A DNA stretch of 64,000 bases from Candidatus Poribacteria bacterium. Lineage in GTDB: Bacteria; Poribacteria; WGA-4E; PCPOR2b. This document shows positions 34,019 to 43,289 of this stretch, in pieces (position 1 is the stretch's first letter; every line of letters starts with the position of its first letter). The stretch lies in the NCBI GenBank assembly GCA_003635265.1, contig PYIZ01000038.1, forward strand, positions 1-64,000, given 5' to 3'. The notes below the pieces were generated by a model, which ran no database searches, was not told the origin of the DNA, and saw only the letters and a list, made by a program, of their open reading frames with translations. Made by a program: the position numbers and the translations under genes.

Positions 34019-35164
34019 TTGAAAATTACTGATGTTAAGACATTAGTCATGGGCACCAGTTGGCGCAACTTGACTTTTGTTAAAGTGGAAACCGACGAAG
34101 GATTGACCGGTGTCAGTGAGGTCCGGATGAACAACCGCACAGACGCGCTGGTCGCATATCTTGATGGTGCGAAGAAGCGCCACGTTATCGGTAGCGATCC
34201 GTTCAATACCGAAGACCTCTACTTGCGGATGTTCCGTAACGATTATGGACGTGCTGGGGAGATCGTCGCAACAGGAATTAGTGTGGTCGAAATCGCGTGC
34301 TGGGACATCATTGGCAAGGCACTCAACCAGCCGGTTTACCGACTGCTTGGAGGCGCATGTCGTGATAAGATGAAGGCATATGCCAACGGTTGGTACAAGG
34401 TAGAACGCACCCCTGAAGAATTTCACGCCGCTGCCAAACAGGTACTTGAAAAAGACTACAAGGCACTCAAATTTGATCCCTTCGGCGCAGGATTTTATGA
34501 ACTCTCTTACGAGGAGAGACTGAGGTCCGTCTCGCTGGTCGAAGCGGTACGTGATTCAGTGGGACCAGAGGTAGAGATCCTGATTGAGATGCACGGACGT
34601 TTTAGCCCGGCAATGGCTATCCAGATAGCCCGCGAATTGGAACCGTTCGAGCCAAGCTGGGTTGAGGAACCTGTTCCGCCGGACAATCTCGCGGCACTGG
34701 CTAAGGCAGAGGGAAGCATTAATATTCCCGTCGCCACCGGCGAACGGCTCCACCATAAGTTTGAGTACCGTGAACTGATCAATCTGCAAGCAGCGGATAT
34801 CCTCCAGCCTGACATCACACAGACAGGCGGCTTTCTGGAGACAAAGAAAATCGCAGCAATTGGGGATATGTGTTATATGCTAGTTGCGCCGCACAATGTG
34901 GGTGGACCCGTGTCTACCGCAACTGCCCTGCACTTCTCCGCCTGTACGCCTAACTTTAAGATTCAGGAACATTTCAATGATTTCTCAGAGGCGTGGGTCA
35001 AAGAGGCAGCGACCGGGTGTCCCGAAGTGATTGATGGCTATTTCAGTTTACCGAACGGTCCCGGTCTCGGTATGACACTAAACGAGGATCTAATCGCCGA
35101 ACACCCCTATCGTGAAGGCTCGTTTAATCTGTGGGAAGATGATTGGCATCGTCGCCAATATTGA
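34019..35164 (+). CDS. Galactonate dehydratase-like enolase-superfamily enzyme
   Basis: 381 aa from a TTG start nine bases after AAGGAG. Pattern of the D-galactonate/gluconate dehydratase subgroup: metal ligands Glu190 (with His192 in EMHGR), Glu216 in WVEEP, Glu242 in ATGERL, and catalytic His292 in PHNVGGPVST. The usual first ligand is Asp; here it is Glu. Expected reaction: dehydration of a sugar acid to a 2-keto-3-deoxy acid. Sits between an RraA-like aldolase and an EamA exporter, consistent with sugar-acid catabolism. Confidence 0.87.
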   Translation: MKITDVKTLVMGTSWRNLTFVKVETDEGLTGVSEVRMNNRTDALVAYLDGAKKRHVIGSDPFNTEDLYLRMFRNDYGRAGEIVATGISVVEIACWDIIGKALNQPVYRLLGGACRDKMKAYANGWYKVERTPEEFHAAAKQVLEKDYKALKFDPFGAGFYELSYEERLRSVSLVEAVRDSVGPEVEILIEMHGRFSPAMAIQIARELEPFEPSWVEEPVPPDNLAALAKAEGSINIPVATGERLHHKFEYRELINLQAADILQPDITQTGGFLETKKIAAIGDMCYMLVAPHNVGGPVSTATALHFSACTPNFKIQEHFNDFSEAWVKEAATGCPEVIDGYFSLPNGPGLGMTLNEDLIAEHPYREGSFNLWEDDWHRRQY

Positions 35165-35201
35165 GGCGTGAAACGTGATGCGTAATGCATAAGTTGGTTC
35201 A

Positions 35202-35253
35202 TTAGTACATTGGTTTGTTAATGAACGAGTGAGCTAATGAACCAATGTACTAA
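35202..35253. repeat. 14-bp inverted repeat (TTCATTAGT family)
   Basis: TTAGTACATTGGTT at 35202-35215 is matched by its exact reverse complement at 35240-35253, nested in further GGTTCATTAG/CTAATGAACC pairing. A CGTGAAACGTGATGCGTAATGC stretch just upstream is the inverted copy of one at 36243-36262. Confidence 0.75.
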
Positions 35254-35311
35254 ACTGACCCACCTATATTTCGATTCTACCCACTTCCTAACTAATCTCT
35301 CCCCGTACTTA

Positions 35312-36235
35312 ATGCGTGCTAAAACAGTTTATCAAACTAGTCAAACTATTATCCCACCGAGGGTTATCCTTTTTGTCCTGTTTCTAGCGATGCTCTGGGG
35401 CGGCAATGCGGTATCCCTCAAGATTGGGCTTCAAGAATTTTCTCCATTCGCCTCGGCAGGGCTCCGGTTCACGATCGGGCTTGCCCTTATTGCGAGTTGG
35501 GCTTTGGCTAACGGCATATCGATCAAGCCGCAGCGGCACGAACTCCTGCGACTGTTTTTGACTGCCCTCCTATTTATAACGCAGATCGCTGCGCTCAATG
35601 TGGGGGCGGACTTCACGCGCGCGGGTAGAACCGCCGTCATGACCAATACCTACCCGCTCTTTGTTGCCCTTATCGCACACTTCGTTGTTCCGGGTGATCA
35701 CATGACACGGCGGAAGGCGCTTGGATTAGTCTTCGCCTTCGGTGGAGTCTGTTTCGTATTTCGGGATAACTTCATCGGCGGCACAGGAGAATTTCTGATT
35801 GGTGATCTGCTGACACTGCTCGGCGGCTTTCTACTTGGCCTCCTTATCGTCGTCACCAATCGGCTTATCCAGCATATCAATACCTACTGTGTATTGGTAT
35901 CACAGATGGTCATCGGTGTCCCCGCCTTTTTCACCCTGAGCGCAATTTTTGAGGGTAGGGCAGGATACGGGTTCTCGTTCCCCGCGTTATTTGCGGTTCT
36001 GTACCAAGGCGCCGGAATCGCAGGATTCTGTTTCGTCGCATGGACACTCTTGCTAAAGGATTATCCACCGAGCCGACTTTCCGTGTTCTTTTTTACTACA
36101 CCACTCTGGGGCATCTTACTGAGCAACCTCCTCATCGGTGAACCGATTACCGTCGGTCTCACTATCGGGGCAGCGTTGGTCGCACTCGGCATCTATACCA
36201 TCAATCGCTCTCCCAAACGTCAATTAGTTCATTAG
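35312..36235 (+). CDS. EamA-family (DMT) transporter
   Basis: 307 aa from the ATG at 35312; the longer in-frame start at 35237 lies within the repeat and is unlikely. Neither has a clear Shine-Dalgarno, so the start is uncertain. About ten hydrophobic segments arranged as two EamA halves, with AMLWGGNAVSLKIGL near 31-45 and GEPITVGLTIGAALVALGIY near the end. Members export metabolites and amino acids across the inner membrane. Its position among dehydratases suggests handling of a pathway intermediate. Confidence 0.82.
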   Translation: MRAKTVYQTSQTIIPPRVILFVLFLAMLWGGNAVSLKIGLQEFSPFASAGLRFTIGLALIASWALANGISIKPQRHELLRLFLTALLFITQIAALNVGADFTRAGRTAVMTNTYPLFVALIAHFVVPGDHMTRRKALGLVFAFGGVCFVFRDNFIGGTGEFLIGDLLTLLGGFLLGLLIVVTNRLIQHINTYCVLVSQMVIGVPAFFTLSAIFEGRAGYGFSFPALFAVLYQGAGIAGFCFVAWTLLLKDYPPSRLSVFFFTTPLWGILLSNLLIGEPITVGLTIGAALVALGIYTINRSPKRQLVH

Positions 36236-36292
36236 GCCATCGGTTCATCACGCATTACGCATCACGTTTTACGTTTCACGTTTCACGAACTT
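36226..36292. repeat. CGTTTCACG-type repeat cluster
   Basis: Five overlapping words of CATCACG / CATTACG / CGTTTTACG / CGTTTCACG lie in tandem, with TTCATTAGG beside them. The same words occur at 37495-37521 and 58771-58799. Confidence 0.65.
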
Positions 36293-36384
36293 TTTTCTTG
36301 ACCCAGGCTCGGATTTGCTTATAATCAAAGCCATATAGCAAACGGTTGTCAAACAGATATTTATGAAACTCGGAGGAGATACCG

Positions 36385-37467
36385 GTGCGCATCACGCATG
36401 TAGAATCTATCGCCCTGAAACACGCATTCGGACTACCCGAAGCGGGAACAAATAGAGAGTGGACAAATGTCCTCATACACACCGATGAAGGCTTGACAGG
36501 CTTTGGTCGAGGTGGAAGTCCCGACCTGATTTCTCGTGATCTCGCTCCCGTCCTCATCAGTCAGGATCCCCGACAGATCGCCCGGCTCTGGGATCAGATG
36601 TATGAGTCGGCATGGCGATATCGGGGACCGGGACGCGCAGCCATGTCTTCAATAGGTGCGCTGGATATTGCGCTGTGGGATCTGTACGGAAAGGCATGTG
36701 GGCAGCCGGTGTGGCGACTGCTCGGCGGTTACACGGATACCGTTCCCGCCTATGCTGATGGCATCGGCTATATTGACCAGTCCCCAGAGGAGGTAGCCGA
36801 CGAAGTCAAAGAGCACGCAGATTTGGGATATGATGCGATCAAACTTCACTTCAACAGCTGCACCCCCCAAGAGGTGCTGGACAAGGTACGCCTTTCGAGG
36901 GATGCCCTTGGACCGGATAAAAAACTGATGATAGATGTCTCCCGCGCTTGGAGCGGTAAGACAGCGGTGGAAACCGCCCGCCGACTCGAACCCTACAAAC
37001 TGTATTGGATTGAGGAGCCGGTTCGGCTCGACGATGAGCCACTCTACATGCGAATGGTACAAGAAGCCACGAGCGCCATAGTCGCCGGTGCGGAGGGCGA
37101 GGGAACCCTCTACGGCATAAGAAGACTCATCAACGAAGGTGCACTCCAACTGGTACAGACGGACATCCTGATCGGCGGCGGTTATACTGGACTAATGCGA
37201 ATTGCAGCACTCTGCGAGGCATATCATCTGCCCATCGCACCGCACGGTGCACAGTTCCCGGATGTTAATTGCCATCTTATCGCCGCAGTGCCGAATGGTC
37301 TGATGGTGCCTGCGTGTCCAAGTTGCGAACCGTTCCAGATCTGGTCGAAGCTATACGATCCACCATTCCAAGTCGTAGATGGACAGATTACCATGACCGA
37401 TAAACCGGGGTTGGGATTAGAATTGGATTGGGATTTTATCAATCGCCACCGTGTCGATAGTGCATAG
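36385..37467 (+). CDS. Enolase-superfamily (mandelate racemase/muconate cycloisomerase-like) dehydratase
   Basis: 360 aa from a GTG start with CGGAGGAG upstream. Capping domain 1-115, then the barrel: Lys153 and His155 (KLH, where KxK is common), metal ligands Asp184, Glu210 (WIEEP) and Glu237 (AGAEGEG), then Asp260 and His287 (APHGAQ) as the acid/base dyad. All catalytic positions of a mandelate-racemase-type dehydratase are filled. Substrate likely an acid sugar; cannot be told from sequence. A PhyH gene follows. Confidence 0.87.
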   Translation: MRITHVESIALKHAFGLPEAGTNREWTNVLIHTDEGLTGFGRGGSPDLISRDLAPVLISQDPRQIARLWDQMYESAWRYRGPGRAAMSSIGALDIALWDLYGKACGQPVWRLLGGYTDTVPAYADGIGYIDQSPEEVADEVKEHADLGYDAIKLHFNSCTPQEVLDKVRLSRDALGPDKKLMIDVSRAWSGKTAVETARRLEPYKLYWIEEPVRLDDEPLYMRMVQEATSAIVAGAEGEGTLYGIRRLINEGALQLVQTDILIGGGYTGLMRIAALCEAYHLPIAPHGAQFPDVNCHLIAAVPNGLMVPACPSCEPFQIWSKLYDPPFQVVDGQITMTDKPGLGLELDWDFINRHRVDSA

Positions 37468-37574
37468 GTTCATTAGTGCATCGATTCATTACGTTTCACG
37501 CATCACGTTTTACGTTTCACGCTATTAACAGTTGAAAACTAGCGCCGTTGGTCATGTATAGGGAGACAAGGACT

Positions 37575-38381
37575 ATGAATCAGGAAGATATTAAATATTT
37601 TCAGCGGTTCGGATTTATTCATTACAAGGGCTTGCTGTCGCCGTCGGAGATGGCGGTAATCTCCGACGCTTTCGACGAGGGGATGCGGTTGGCACGCAAG
37701 GGCGCACCGCCGCCGCAACAGGGAGAGAAAAGACAGCAGATTGTACCCTTCTTCGACTACTACCCAGAAGTGCTTTATCCTCTGCTAGACCATGAGAAGA
37801 TTGTAGACATCTTTGAGGGCTTGATGGGCGAAGACTTTATCCTGACCCTCAGCGAAGGGATTATCCATACCGGCGGCACTCAATGGCATCATGATGCCTA
37901 TGCCCCGGAAGGTTACTTCAGCATGCGGGCGGCAATCTATCTTGATCCGCTCGGTCCCGAAGATGGCTGTCTGACTGTTATCCCCGGCAGCCACCTCAAG
38001 GAGTTTGGGGAAGCAATCAACCAGATGAGAGATGAACTTGGCGGGCTTCCCGACGAGATGCCGGGACGCTATCCGCTTTGCAACGAACCGGGGGATGTGC
38101 TGTTCATGAATCACAAGACCTATCACTCCGCCCTGAGTGACAAGTACGGCAGACGCGCTATCCACATCAACTGTGTCCCGAACACAACGCCTGAGAAGAA
38201 TCAGGAACATTTTGATTGGCTTATGAACTTCCTCGCCGGGGAGACGAAGGGTTGGGGCCGATTCTATAGTGACCGATTGATTTCGACCGCGGGTCCCCGT
38301 CGTCAAAGGATGATGGAGCGAGCCATTGAGTTAGGCTTCGGAAATACAGGACCCATCACCCAGTTGCAGGATTTGCGTTAA
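37575..38381 (+). CDS. Phytanoyl-CoA dioxygenase (PhyH) family protein
   Basis: 268 aa from the ATG at 37575 (GACAAGGA upstream), chosen over an in-frame ATG at 37548. Iron site: His105 and Asp107 in WHHDAYA, distal His184 in KTYHSA, 2-oxoglutarate-binding Arg at 193-194. A Pro/Gln-rich loop near 45-52 is unusual but minor. It lies 83 bases after an enolase-superfamily gene and is followed by another PhyH gene. Confidence 0.88.
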   Translation: MNQEDIKYFQRFGFIHYKGLLSPSEMAVISDAFDEGMRLARKGAPPPQQGEKRQQIVPFFDYYPEVLYPLLDHEKIVDIFEGLMGEDFILTLSEGIIHTGGTQWHHDAYAPEGYFSMRAAIYLDPLGPEDGCLTVIPGSHLKEFGEAINQMRDELGGLPDEMPGRYPLCNEPGDVLFMNHKTYHSALSDKYGRRAIHINCVPNTTPEKNQEHFDWLMNFLAGETKGWGRFYSDRLISTAGPRRQRMMERAIELGFGNTGPITQLQDLR

Positions 38382-38404
38382 ATTGCTGGTAGTTCATTAG
38401 CATT

Positions 38405-38453
38405 TGTAGGTCGAGATTCATATCTCGACTGTCGATTTTGCAAAATCGACCTA
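38405..38453. repeat. GTAGGTCGAGATTCATATCTCGAC-type repeat
   Basis: Two adjacent hairpins (TCGAGATtcatATCTCGA and CGATTTTGCAAAATCG) lie inside outer arms GTAGGTCGA/TCGACCTAC. It lies between two PhyH genes. Related copies at 8229-8285 and 56619-56718. Confidence 0.75.
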
Positions 38454-38500
38454 CAATCGCTAGGTTGCTGGCGGCGTAGATTGAAGAAAGGACTCCTATT

Positions 38501-39244
38501 ATGACAGACGAAGAAAAATTCCTCGTCGATCTCGAAGGATATCTGGTTATTAAAGATGTCCTGACGCCCGACGAACTTGACGAACTGAATGAAATCATTG
38601 ATCAGGGGGATCGCTCTGGACATCCGACGCGCTGGGGTGCCCCTTTCAAAAGCCTGATTGACCATCCGAAGATCCTGCCTTACCTCATTGAATTGCTCGG
38701 TCCCACCTTCCGCCTCGATCACGATTACGCTATCTTTATGAGTCAAGGTGAACATCGTGGGAGGCTGCACGGCGGAGAGGATGGCGGTCGTGCCGGGGGA
38801 CCTGAGGGGGATCACTGGTACAAATACCGAGATGGGGTCATCCGAAATGGATTGATCGTGATGACCTACTGCCTATCCGATGTCGGGGAAGGCGATGGCG
38901 GATTCTCGTGCATTCCGGGGAGTCACAAGAGTAACTTCTCCACCTGCCTGCCCACAGATGTACGCAGTTTCGAGCGACCCGCGCATTACGTTATCCAACC
39001 GGCTGCCAAAGCTGGGGACGTGATTTTCTTCACCGAAGCTGTCATCCACGGAACGATGCCGTGGCGTGCTGTGCATGAACGCCGATCACTGCTTTACAAA
39101 TACAGCCCCGGACACTCGGCATGGTCTGGAAACTTCTATAATCTCAGCGAGTTTGGCGAGCTGACGGAGCAGCAGAAGCGGATCCTATCCCCGCCTTCGA
39201 TCGGTAATCGTCCCAATGTCATACAGGACGAAACAAACCAATGA
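38501..39244 (+). CDS. PhyH-family protein with HxG instead of HxD
   Basis: 247 aa, GAAAGGA before the ATG. Overall PhyH pattern is clear: N-terminal VxKDVLTPDELDEL, PGSHKSN near 139-145, distal His183 in AVIHGTM, Arg194/195 for 2-oxoglutarate. At the iron site it reads RLHGGEDGG: His90 followed two residues later by Gly92, with Asp94 displaced. In Fe/2-oxoglutarate halogenases the Asp is replaced by Gly or Ala to make room for halide, so this may be halogenase-like; a shifted Asp or an insertion loop is the simpler explanation. Confidence 0.8.
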   Translation: MTDEEKFLVDLEGYLVIKDVLTPDELDELNEIIDQGDRSGHPTRWGAPFKSLIDHPKILPYLIELLGPTFRLDHDYAIFMSQGEHRGRLHGGEDGGRAGGPEGDHWYKYRDGVIRNGLIVMTYCLSDVGEGDGGFSCIPGSHKSNFSTCLPTDVRSFERPAHYVIQPAAKAGDVIFFTEAVIHGTMPWRAVHERRSLLYKYSPGHSAWSGNFYNLSEFGELTEQQKRILSPPSIGNRPNVIQDETNQ

Positions 39245-39272
39245 ACTCTTGACCCAATTTAGGGAGCTAACT

Positions 39273-40136
39273 ATGCGTTTTGGAATGAGCGGAACATTTT
39301 TGCCGAGTAATATGGACGACTTCACGCCGGAGATCGCAAGGAAGGTCAGATCATTCGGATTTTCGGGTGCGTTTACCCGTTTTCGCGAGAATGATCCCTT
39401 TGAAACAACAACCGCCCAATGCCACAGGGTCCGCGATGTACTAGCGGATGAGGGCATTCGGATGTATCAGACGACAGGCTATTGGCAGTGCTTGATTCAC
39501 CCCGACGAGACAGAGCGGAAGAAAGCGGTTCGCACGGTGCAGGAAGCCCTAAGAGTTGCCGGAGATATCGGTGCGCGGGGCATCGACACTGGACCGGGAT
39601 CGATGAATCCAACGGGACCGTGGAATCCTCACCCTGACAACTGGAGTCAAAGGAGCAAGGATCAGCTAATCAAGAGCCTACGGGAGTGTGCGAAGGCAGC
39701 GGCAGATAATCAGGTTTACCTTAGCTTGGAAGGGCATCAACTTGTCGTGCTTGCAAATGAGAAGGTCACAAAGGAAATCCTTGATGCGGTCGATTCACCG
39801 TGGGTCAGATCTGATTTGGATCCGGCAAACTGGGTGACACTCAAAACGGTCTACAGGACCGGCGAATACATCGATCGGATATTTGACACGCTCGGCACAC
39901 ATATTGTGAGTGGCCATGCGAAGGACGTTACCCTCACCAATGAACATACCCTCCACCTGCCGACCTGTGCAGCAGGAACGGGGATGCTAGATTTCGGAGC
40001 CTATATCCGCCGAATGGATGCGCTCGATCCAGAGTATCCGTTGATTGTCGAAGGTGCTCAAGAGGCAGAATTGCCGGAGGTCAGCGATTTCCTACATCGG
40101 ACAGCAGCAGATCTTGGAATTCAGGTTATTCAGTAG
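39273..40136 (+). CDS. TIM-barrel sugar phosphate isomerase/epimerase family protein
   Basis: 287 aa from the ATG at 39273 with AGGGAG upstream; a longer frame overlaps the preceding gene. AP-endonuclease-2-type barrel: FSGAFTRFRE near 30-40, GIDTGPGSMN near 110, LSLEGH near 152, RSDLDPANW near 181, and SGHAKDV near 214 with the metal-binding His and Asp. Expected to isomerise a ketose or cyclitol. It completes the 32-40 kb catabolic region. Confidence 0.82.
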   Translation: MRFGMSGTFLPSNMDDFTPEIARKVRSFGFSGAFTRFRENDPFETTTAQCHRVRDVLADEGIRMYQTTGYWQCLIHPDETERKKAVRTVQEALRVAGDIGARGIDTGPGSMNPTGPWNPHPDNWSQRSKDQLIKSLRECAKAAADNQVYLSLEGHQLVVLANEKVTKEILDAVDSPWVRSDLDPANWVTLKTVYRTGEYIDRIFDTLGTHIVSGHAKDVTLTNEHTLHLPTCAAGTGMLDFGAYIRRMDALDPEYPLIVEGAQEAELPEVSDFLHRTAADLGIQVIQ

Positions 40137-40196
40137 AACGTGACGCGTGAAACGTGATGAGCAAACTTAATGCACTAATGAACCAATGAACTAAAG
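40136..40196. repeat. CGTGAAACGTGATG / CTAATGAACC repeat cluster
   Basis: It lies between the convergent isomerase and lipoprotein genes and is built of the same words as 35165-35200, in the same direction. Confidence 0.6.
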
Positions 40197-40197
40197 A

Positions 40198-40734
40198 TTA
40201 GTTAGACTCTGAGAAATAGAATGATGGGTATGGAAATGGTGTGATTTGCAGGTTGAAGTGTTTTCTTACATCGACCACATTAGAGAAGATGCGGACAAAT
40301 GTCCATCCTGACTGTTGGACTATAAAGAAGATGCGTTTGCCGTTTTCTGTGTTAAGCATATATACGGGCCTCCCATCAATCCAACTAAACTCGGGCAACT
40401 CCCGATAGCCTAACGCATAAATCGCCTCGTGTGGGGTCAGTCGTCTATTGGCATAGAACGAGAGCATTACTACTTTGTCGTTCAGAATGGCTGCGGTTAA
40501 TCCTCTGAATCGATATTTATGTCCAAAGTCGTAGGTGGGTGTGTCGTTTTCTATCGTTTTGCGCGCTTCTCCCAGTATGGGTTCGATATCGGCATGAAAG
40601 GTCAAGAAGTTTTCACCAATCAATTGATCAATCCCGTTCATCTGTTCGGGGGTCAGATCAAGTTGAGCTATGGGAGCAGCACACCCGGATAGCAGGAGTG
40701 ACAGGCACGCAACACAAACAAGGCGCAGCATCAT
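40198..40734 (-). CDS. Small lipoprotein of unknown function
   Basis: 178 aa from the ATG at 40734, whose A is also the last base of the upstream gene's TGA, with AAAGGAG upstream: translational coupling. A type II signal peptide ends LLLSGC. Then ~150 residues with no recognised domain; THEAIYALGYRELPEFSWIDGRPVYM near 93-118 and GKRIFFIVQQSGW near 123 suggest a mixed alpha/beta fold. It probably works with the TolB-like protein encoded just upstream. Confidence 0.7.
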   Translation of the reverse strand: MMLRLVCVACLSLLLSGCAAPIAQLDLTPEQMNGIDQLIGENFLTFHADIEPILGEARKTIENDTPTYDFGHKYRFRGLTAAILNDKVVMLSFYANRRLTPHEAIYALGYRELPEFSWIDGRPVYMLNTENGKRIFFIVQQSGWTFVRIFSNVVDVRKHFNLQITPFPYPSFYFSESN

Positions 40735-41696
40735 CACTTCTCCTTTATCTCTCCCCAAAGCAGGGGTACTTTTCCACGCGGCGAGACCGGCAAGGGGATC
40801 TTCCATTCATGCGGGTAGTAGTCTATGAACTCGCCAAAGGTCAGCTGAATGACTCGCTCGTCCTCAAGATACATGCGATAGATATGCCAACGCTTGCCAC
40901 CCCCATGCCCTGAAAAGAGGATAGATTTACCGTCTGCCCCGAATGTTGGATCCGTAAACCGGATCGGCATCCGTATCTCCTTATTCGGAACCGCTTGTTT
41001 ATCATCAAACACAGGATCGACCGTCAGAATGAATAATATCTGCGGATCTAACGGTCCTCCCAGCTGTCGATACAAGATCTGTCTGCTATCCGGAGACCAA
41101 CCGCCTAACTCCACATCCTCTTCATCTGAGAGCTGCCGCGGATTTGTCCCATCGGCATTCGCAACCCAAAGTTGATTATTATTCGACAGAAAACCAATCC
41201 ATTTTCCGTCCGGTGAAAAACGAGGGGTGAATGCGTTTGCAATGAATTTCTTGATGTGACCGTCATCTATGCTTATCACATAGATATGCGTTTCTTCAGT
41301 CTCCCAAATAAATCTATGAAACGCAATCCGATCTCCGTCAGGATGCCAAGAGGGTGTGTAATCCCATAAGGGATCACGAGCATCCGCTGGAACATGGCTG
41401 GTGAGATTCTGTCGGTCGGTTCCATCGGCATTCATCACCCAGATATCCCAGCCCCGAAATGCGCGTTCATACGCAATGTGATGTCCGTCAGGAGACCAAG
41501 CGGGGTATGATTCGATTCCTCCATCGTGCGTGAGTCGCGTTAAGTCACTCCCATCAGAATTCATCAAAAAAATGTTAGATCCGCTCGGATCTTTAAATGC
41601 AAGTCGAGGACGCGATGAAGAAAACACAATTTTGCCATGGACACCGTCCACGATCAGTAGCCAGAAGCAGGTAATACAGACAAGCCGCAGCAGCAT
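40734..41696 (-). CDS. TolB-like beta-propeller (PD40/WD40-like) protein, exported
   Basis: 320 aa from the ATG at 41696, seven bases after GGAGG; an overlapping ATG at 41702 is too close to it. A signal peptide spans about 1-22. Repeated PD40 units follow: SDLTRLTHDGG-xxx-PAWSPDGHHIAYE, TPSWHPDGDRIAF, PRFSPDGKWIGFL, GGWSPDSRQILY, PTFGADGKSILF. This is a single six- or seven-blade propeller without a TolB N-terminal domain. Periplasmic by inference; reports or binds another envelope protein. Coupled to the lipoprotein gene downstream. Confidence 0.85.
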   Translation of the reverse strand: MLLRLVCITCFWLLIVDGVHGKIVFSSSRPRLAFKDPSGSNIFLMNSDGSDLTRLTHDGGIESYPAWSPDGHHIAYERAFRGWDIWVMNADGTDRQNLTSHVPADARDPLWDYTPSWHPDGDRIAFHRFIWETEETHIYVISIDDGHIKKFIANAFTPRFSPDGKWIGFLSNNNQLWVANADGTNPRQLSDEEDVELGGWSPDSRQILYRQLGGPLDPQILFILTVDPVFDDKQAVPNKEIRMPIRFTDPTFGADGKSILFSGHGGGKRWHIYRMYLEDERVIQLTFGEFIDYYPHEWKIPLPVSPRGKVPLLWGEIKEK

Positions 41697-41761
41697 AATC
41701 ATCCCTCCTTCATCGTAGAAAACTGGAACTTGCCACTTCCCTTGAGCACATGAATCAGGAA

Positions 41762-43249
41762 TCACGAAGTCCAATCGCGCGCGAACTGTACCAGCAGCCG
41801 CACACCATATCCAGTACCACCCTTGCTAGGAACATACGACGAACCTTTGACATCCCACGCCGTGCCGGCGATATCGAGATGTACCCACGGATAACCTTCC
41901 GCAAATTTCTTCAAGAACGCCCCGCCGACAATCGTTCCCGCCGTTCCATCGCCAATATTTTTGACGTCAGCGACATCACTTTTGATTAGTTCGTCGTAAT
42001 CGTCCCATAAGGGGAGTTCCCACACCCGTTCATGTGTTTTCTCTGCAGCGGATCTGACTTTGTCCATCACAGCATCGTCCGTTCCCATCATGCCACAGGC
42101 AATGGTTCCCAATGCGGTGATAACAGCGCCGGTCAGGGTTGCCAGATCTATCGCCGCCTTCGGATTATACTGGGCGGCATAGCCTAACGCATCCGCTAAC
42201 ACTAATCGACCTTCCGCGTCTGTATTGAGGATCTCGATCGTTTTGCCACCGTAGCTTTCGACAACATCGCCGGGCCGCTGGGCGGTGGCGCTCGGCATAT
42301 TTTCGCTCGCCGCGATTAGTCCGACAACATGGAGATCCGGTTTAAGAACCCCGACCACCTGCATCGCGCCAAGCACCGCTGCTGCGCCAGACATATCGTG
42401 CTTCATATCCATCATGCCGGAGCCAGACTTGAGCGACAACCCACCGCTATCGAAGGTGATGGCTTTTCCAACAAACGCAACGGTGTCCTTCCCTTCACCA
42501 TCGGGGATATGCTCCAAGACGATAAATCGCGGTTCTTCGATGCTGCCCTGAGACACGCCGAGCAATGTGCGAAACCCTTTCTCTTGGAGTTGTGCAAGGT
42601 CAAACACTTCGCATTTCAACCCAACCTCATTTGCAACCTCAACCGCTTTGTCAGCGAGCATCGTTGGGGTCAAGTGGTTCGGCGGTTGGTTGCTCAAATC
42701 GCGGGCGAGGTTGGTTCCGGTCGCAACCGCATCACCGATAGCAACGCCTCCCTCGACCATTGACCGAGTCGCTTCGTCCGTTACAAGAAAGGTGATGGAG
42801 TCAAGACTCTTGACCTTATCGAGTCCCTCCGTCTTGTGCTCGTTGAATTGGTAGAGCGCGAGTCGGCTAGCTTCGGCGGCAGCCTGTGCTATCTCTGGTG
42901 GGGTTTCTGGTGGCAGCGCAATTGCAATGGTTTTGAGTCCCAAATCCCGAAGTTCTTGGACCACTTTGCCCGCTGCCTGACGCACTTTCTCTGGATCTAA
43001 CTCCTCGTTTTTCCCCAAACCGACCAGCGCAATCCGCGAGGCAGTGATTGCCCCTCTGGTGTAGAGCAGCGCGGTCTGTTTGTGCTCCCCTTTGAAGTCG
43101 CCGGCATCAATCAGTTCGCTAATTGCGCCGTTTGTCGCTGTATCAGCGGCTTCCGCCACGCTGACGAGAGGTTCTCCCTCAAATATACCGAATACAATCG
43201 CATCGGCGGTTTCTGTTCTGAAATCGCCGCCCTTGACATCAATCTGCAT
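41762..43249 (-). CDS. pepA: Leucyl aminopeptidase (M17 family)
   Basis: 495 aa from the ATG at 43249 (GAAAGGA nine bases upstream); a TTG at 43267 overlaps that site. Full-length M17 enzyme: N-terminal macro-like domain, then the two-metal catalytic domain with Lys262, Asp267 (GKAITFDSGG), Asp285, and NTDAEGR at 342-348. It removes N-terminal residues, preferably Leu, from peptides as a cytosolic hexamer. It stands alone. Confidence 0.95.
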   Translation of the reverse strand: MQIDVKGGDFRTETADAIVFGIFEGEPLVSVAEAADTATNGAISELIDAGDFKGEHKQTALLYTRGAITASRIALVGLGKNEELDPEKVRQAAGKVVQELRDLGLKTIAIALPPETPPEIAQAAAEASRLALYQFNEHKTEGLDKVKSLDSITFLVTDEATRSMVEGGVAIGDAVATGTNLARDLSNQPPNHLTPTMLADKAVEVANEVGLKCEVFDLAQLQEKGFRTLLGVSQGSIEEPRFIVLEHIPDGEGKDTVAFVGKAITFDSGGLSLKSGSGMMDMKHDMSGAAAVLGAMQVVGVLKPDLHVVGLIAASENMPSATAQRPGDVVESYGGKTIEILNTDAEGRLVLADALGYAAQYNPKAAIDLATLTGAVITALGTIACGMMGTDDAVMDKVRSAAEKTHERVWELPLWDDYDELIKSDVADVKNIGDGTAGTIVGGAFLKKFAEGYPWVHLDIAGTAWDVKGSSYVPSKGGTGYGVRLLVQFARDWTS

Positions 43250-43289
43250 CCTATGATTTCCTTTCAATTTATTGGCCCAACCTTTAGTT

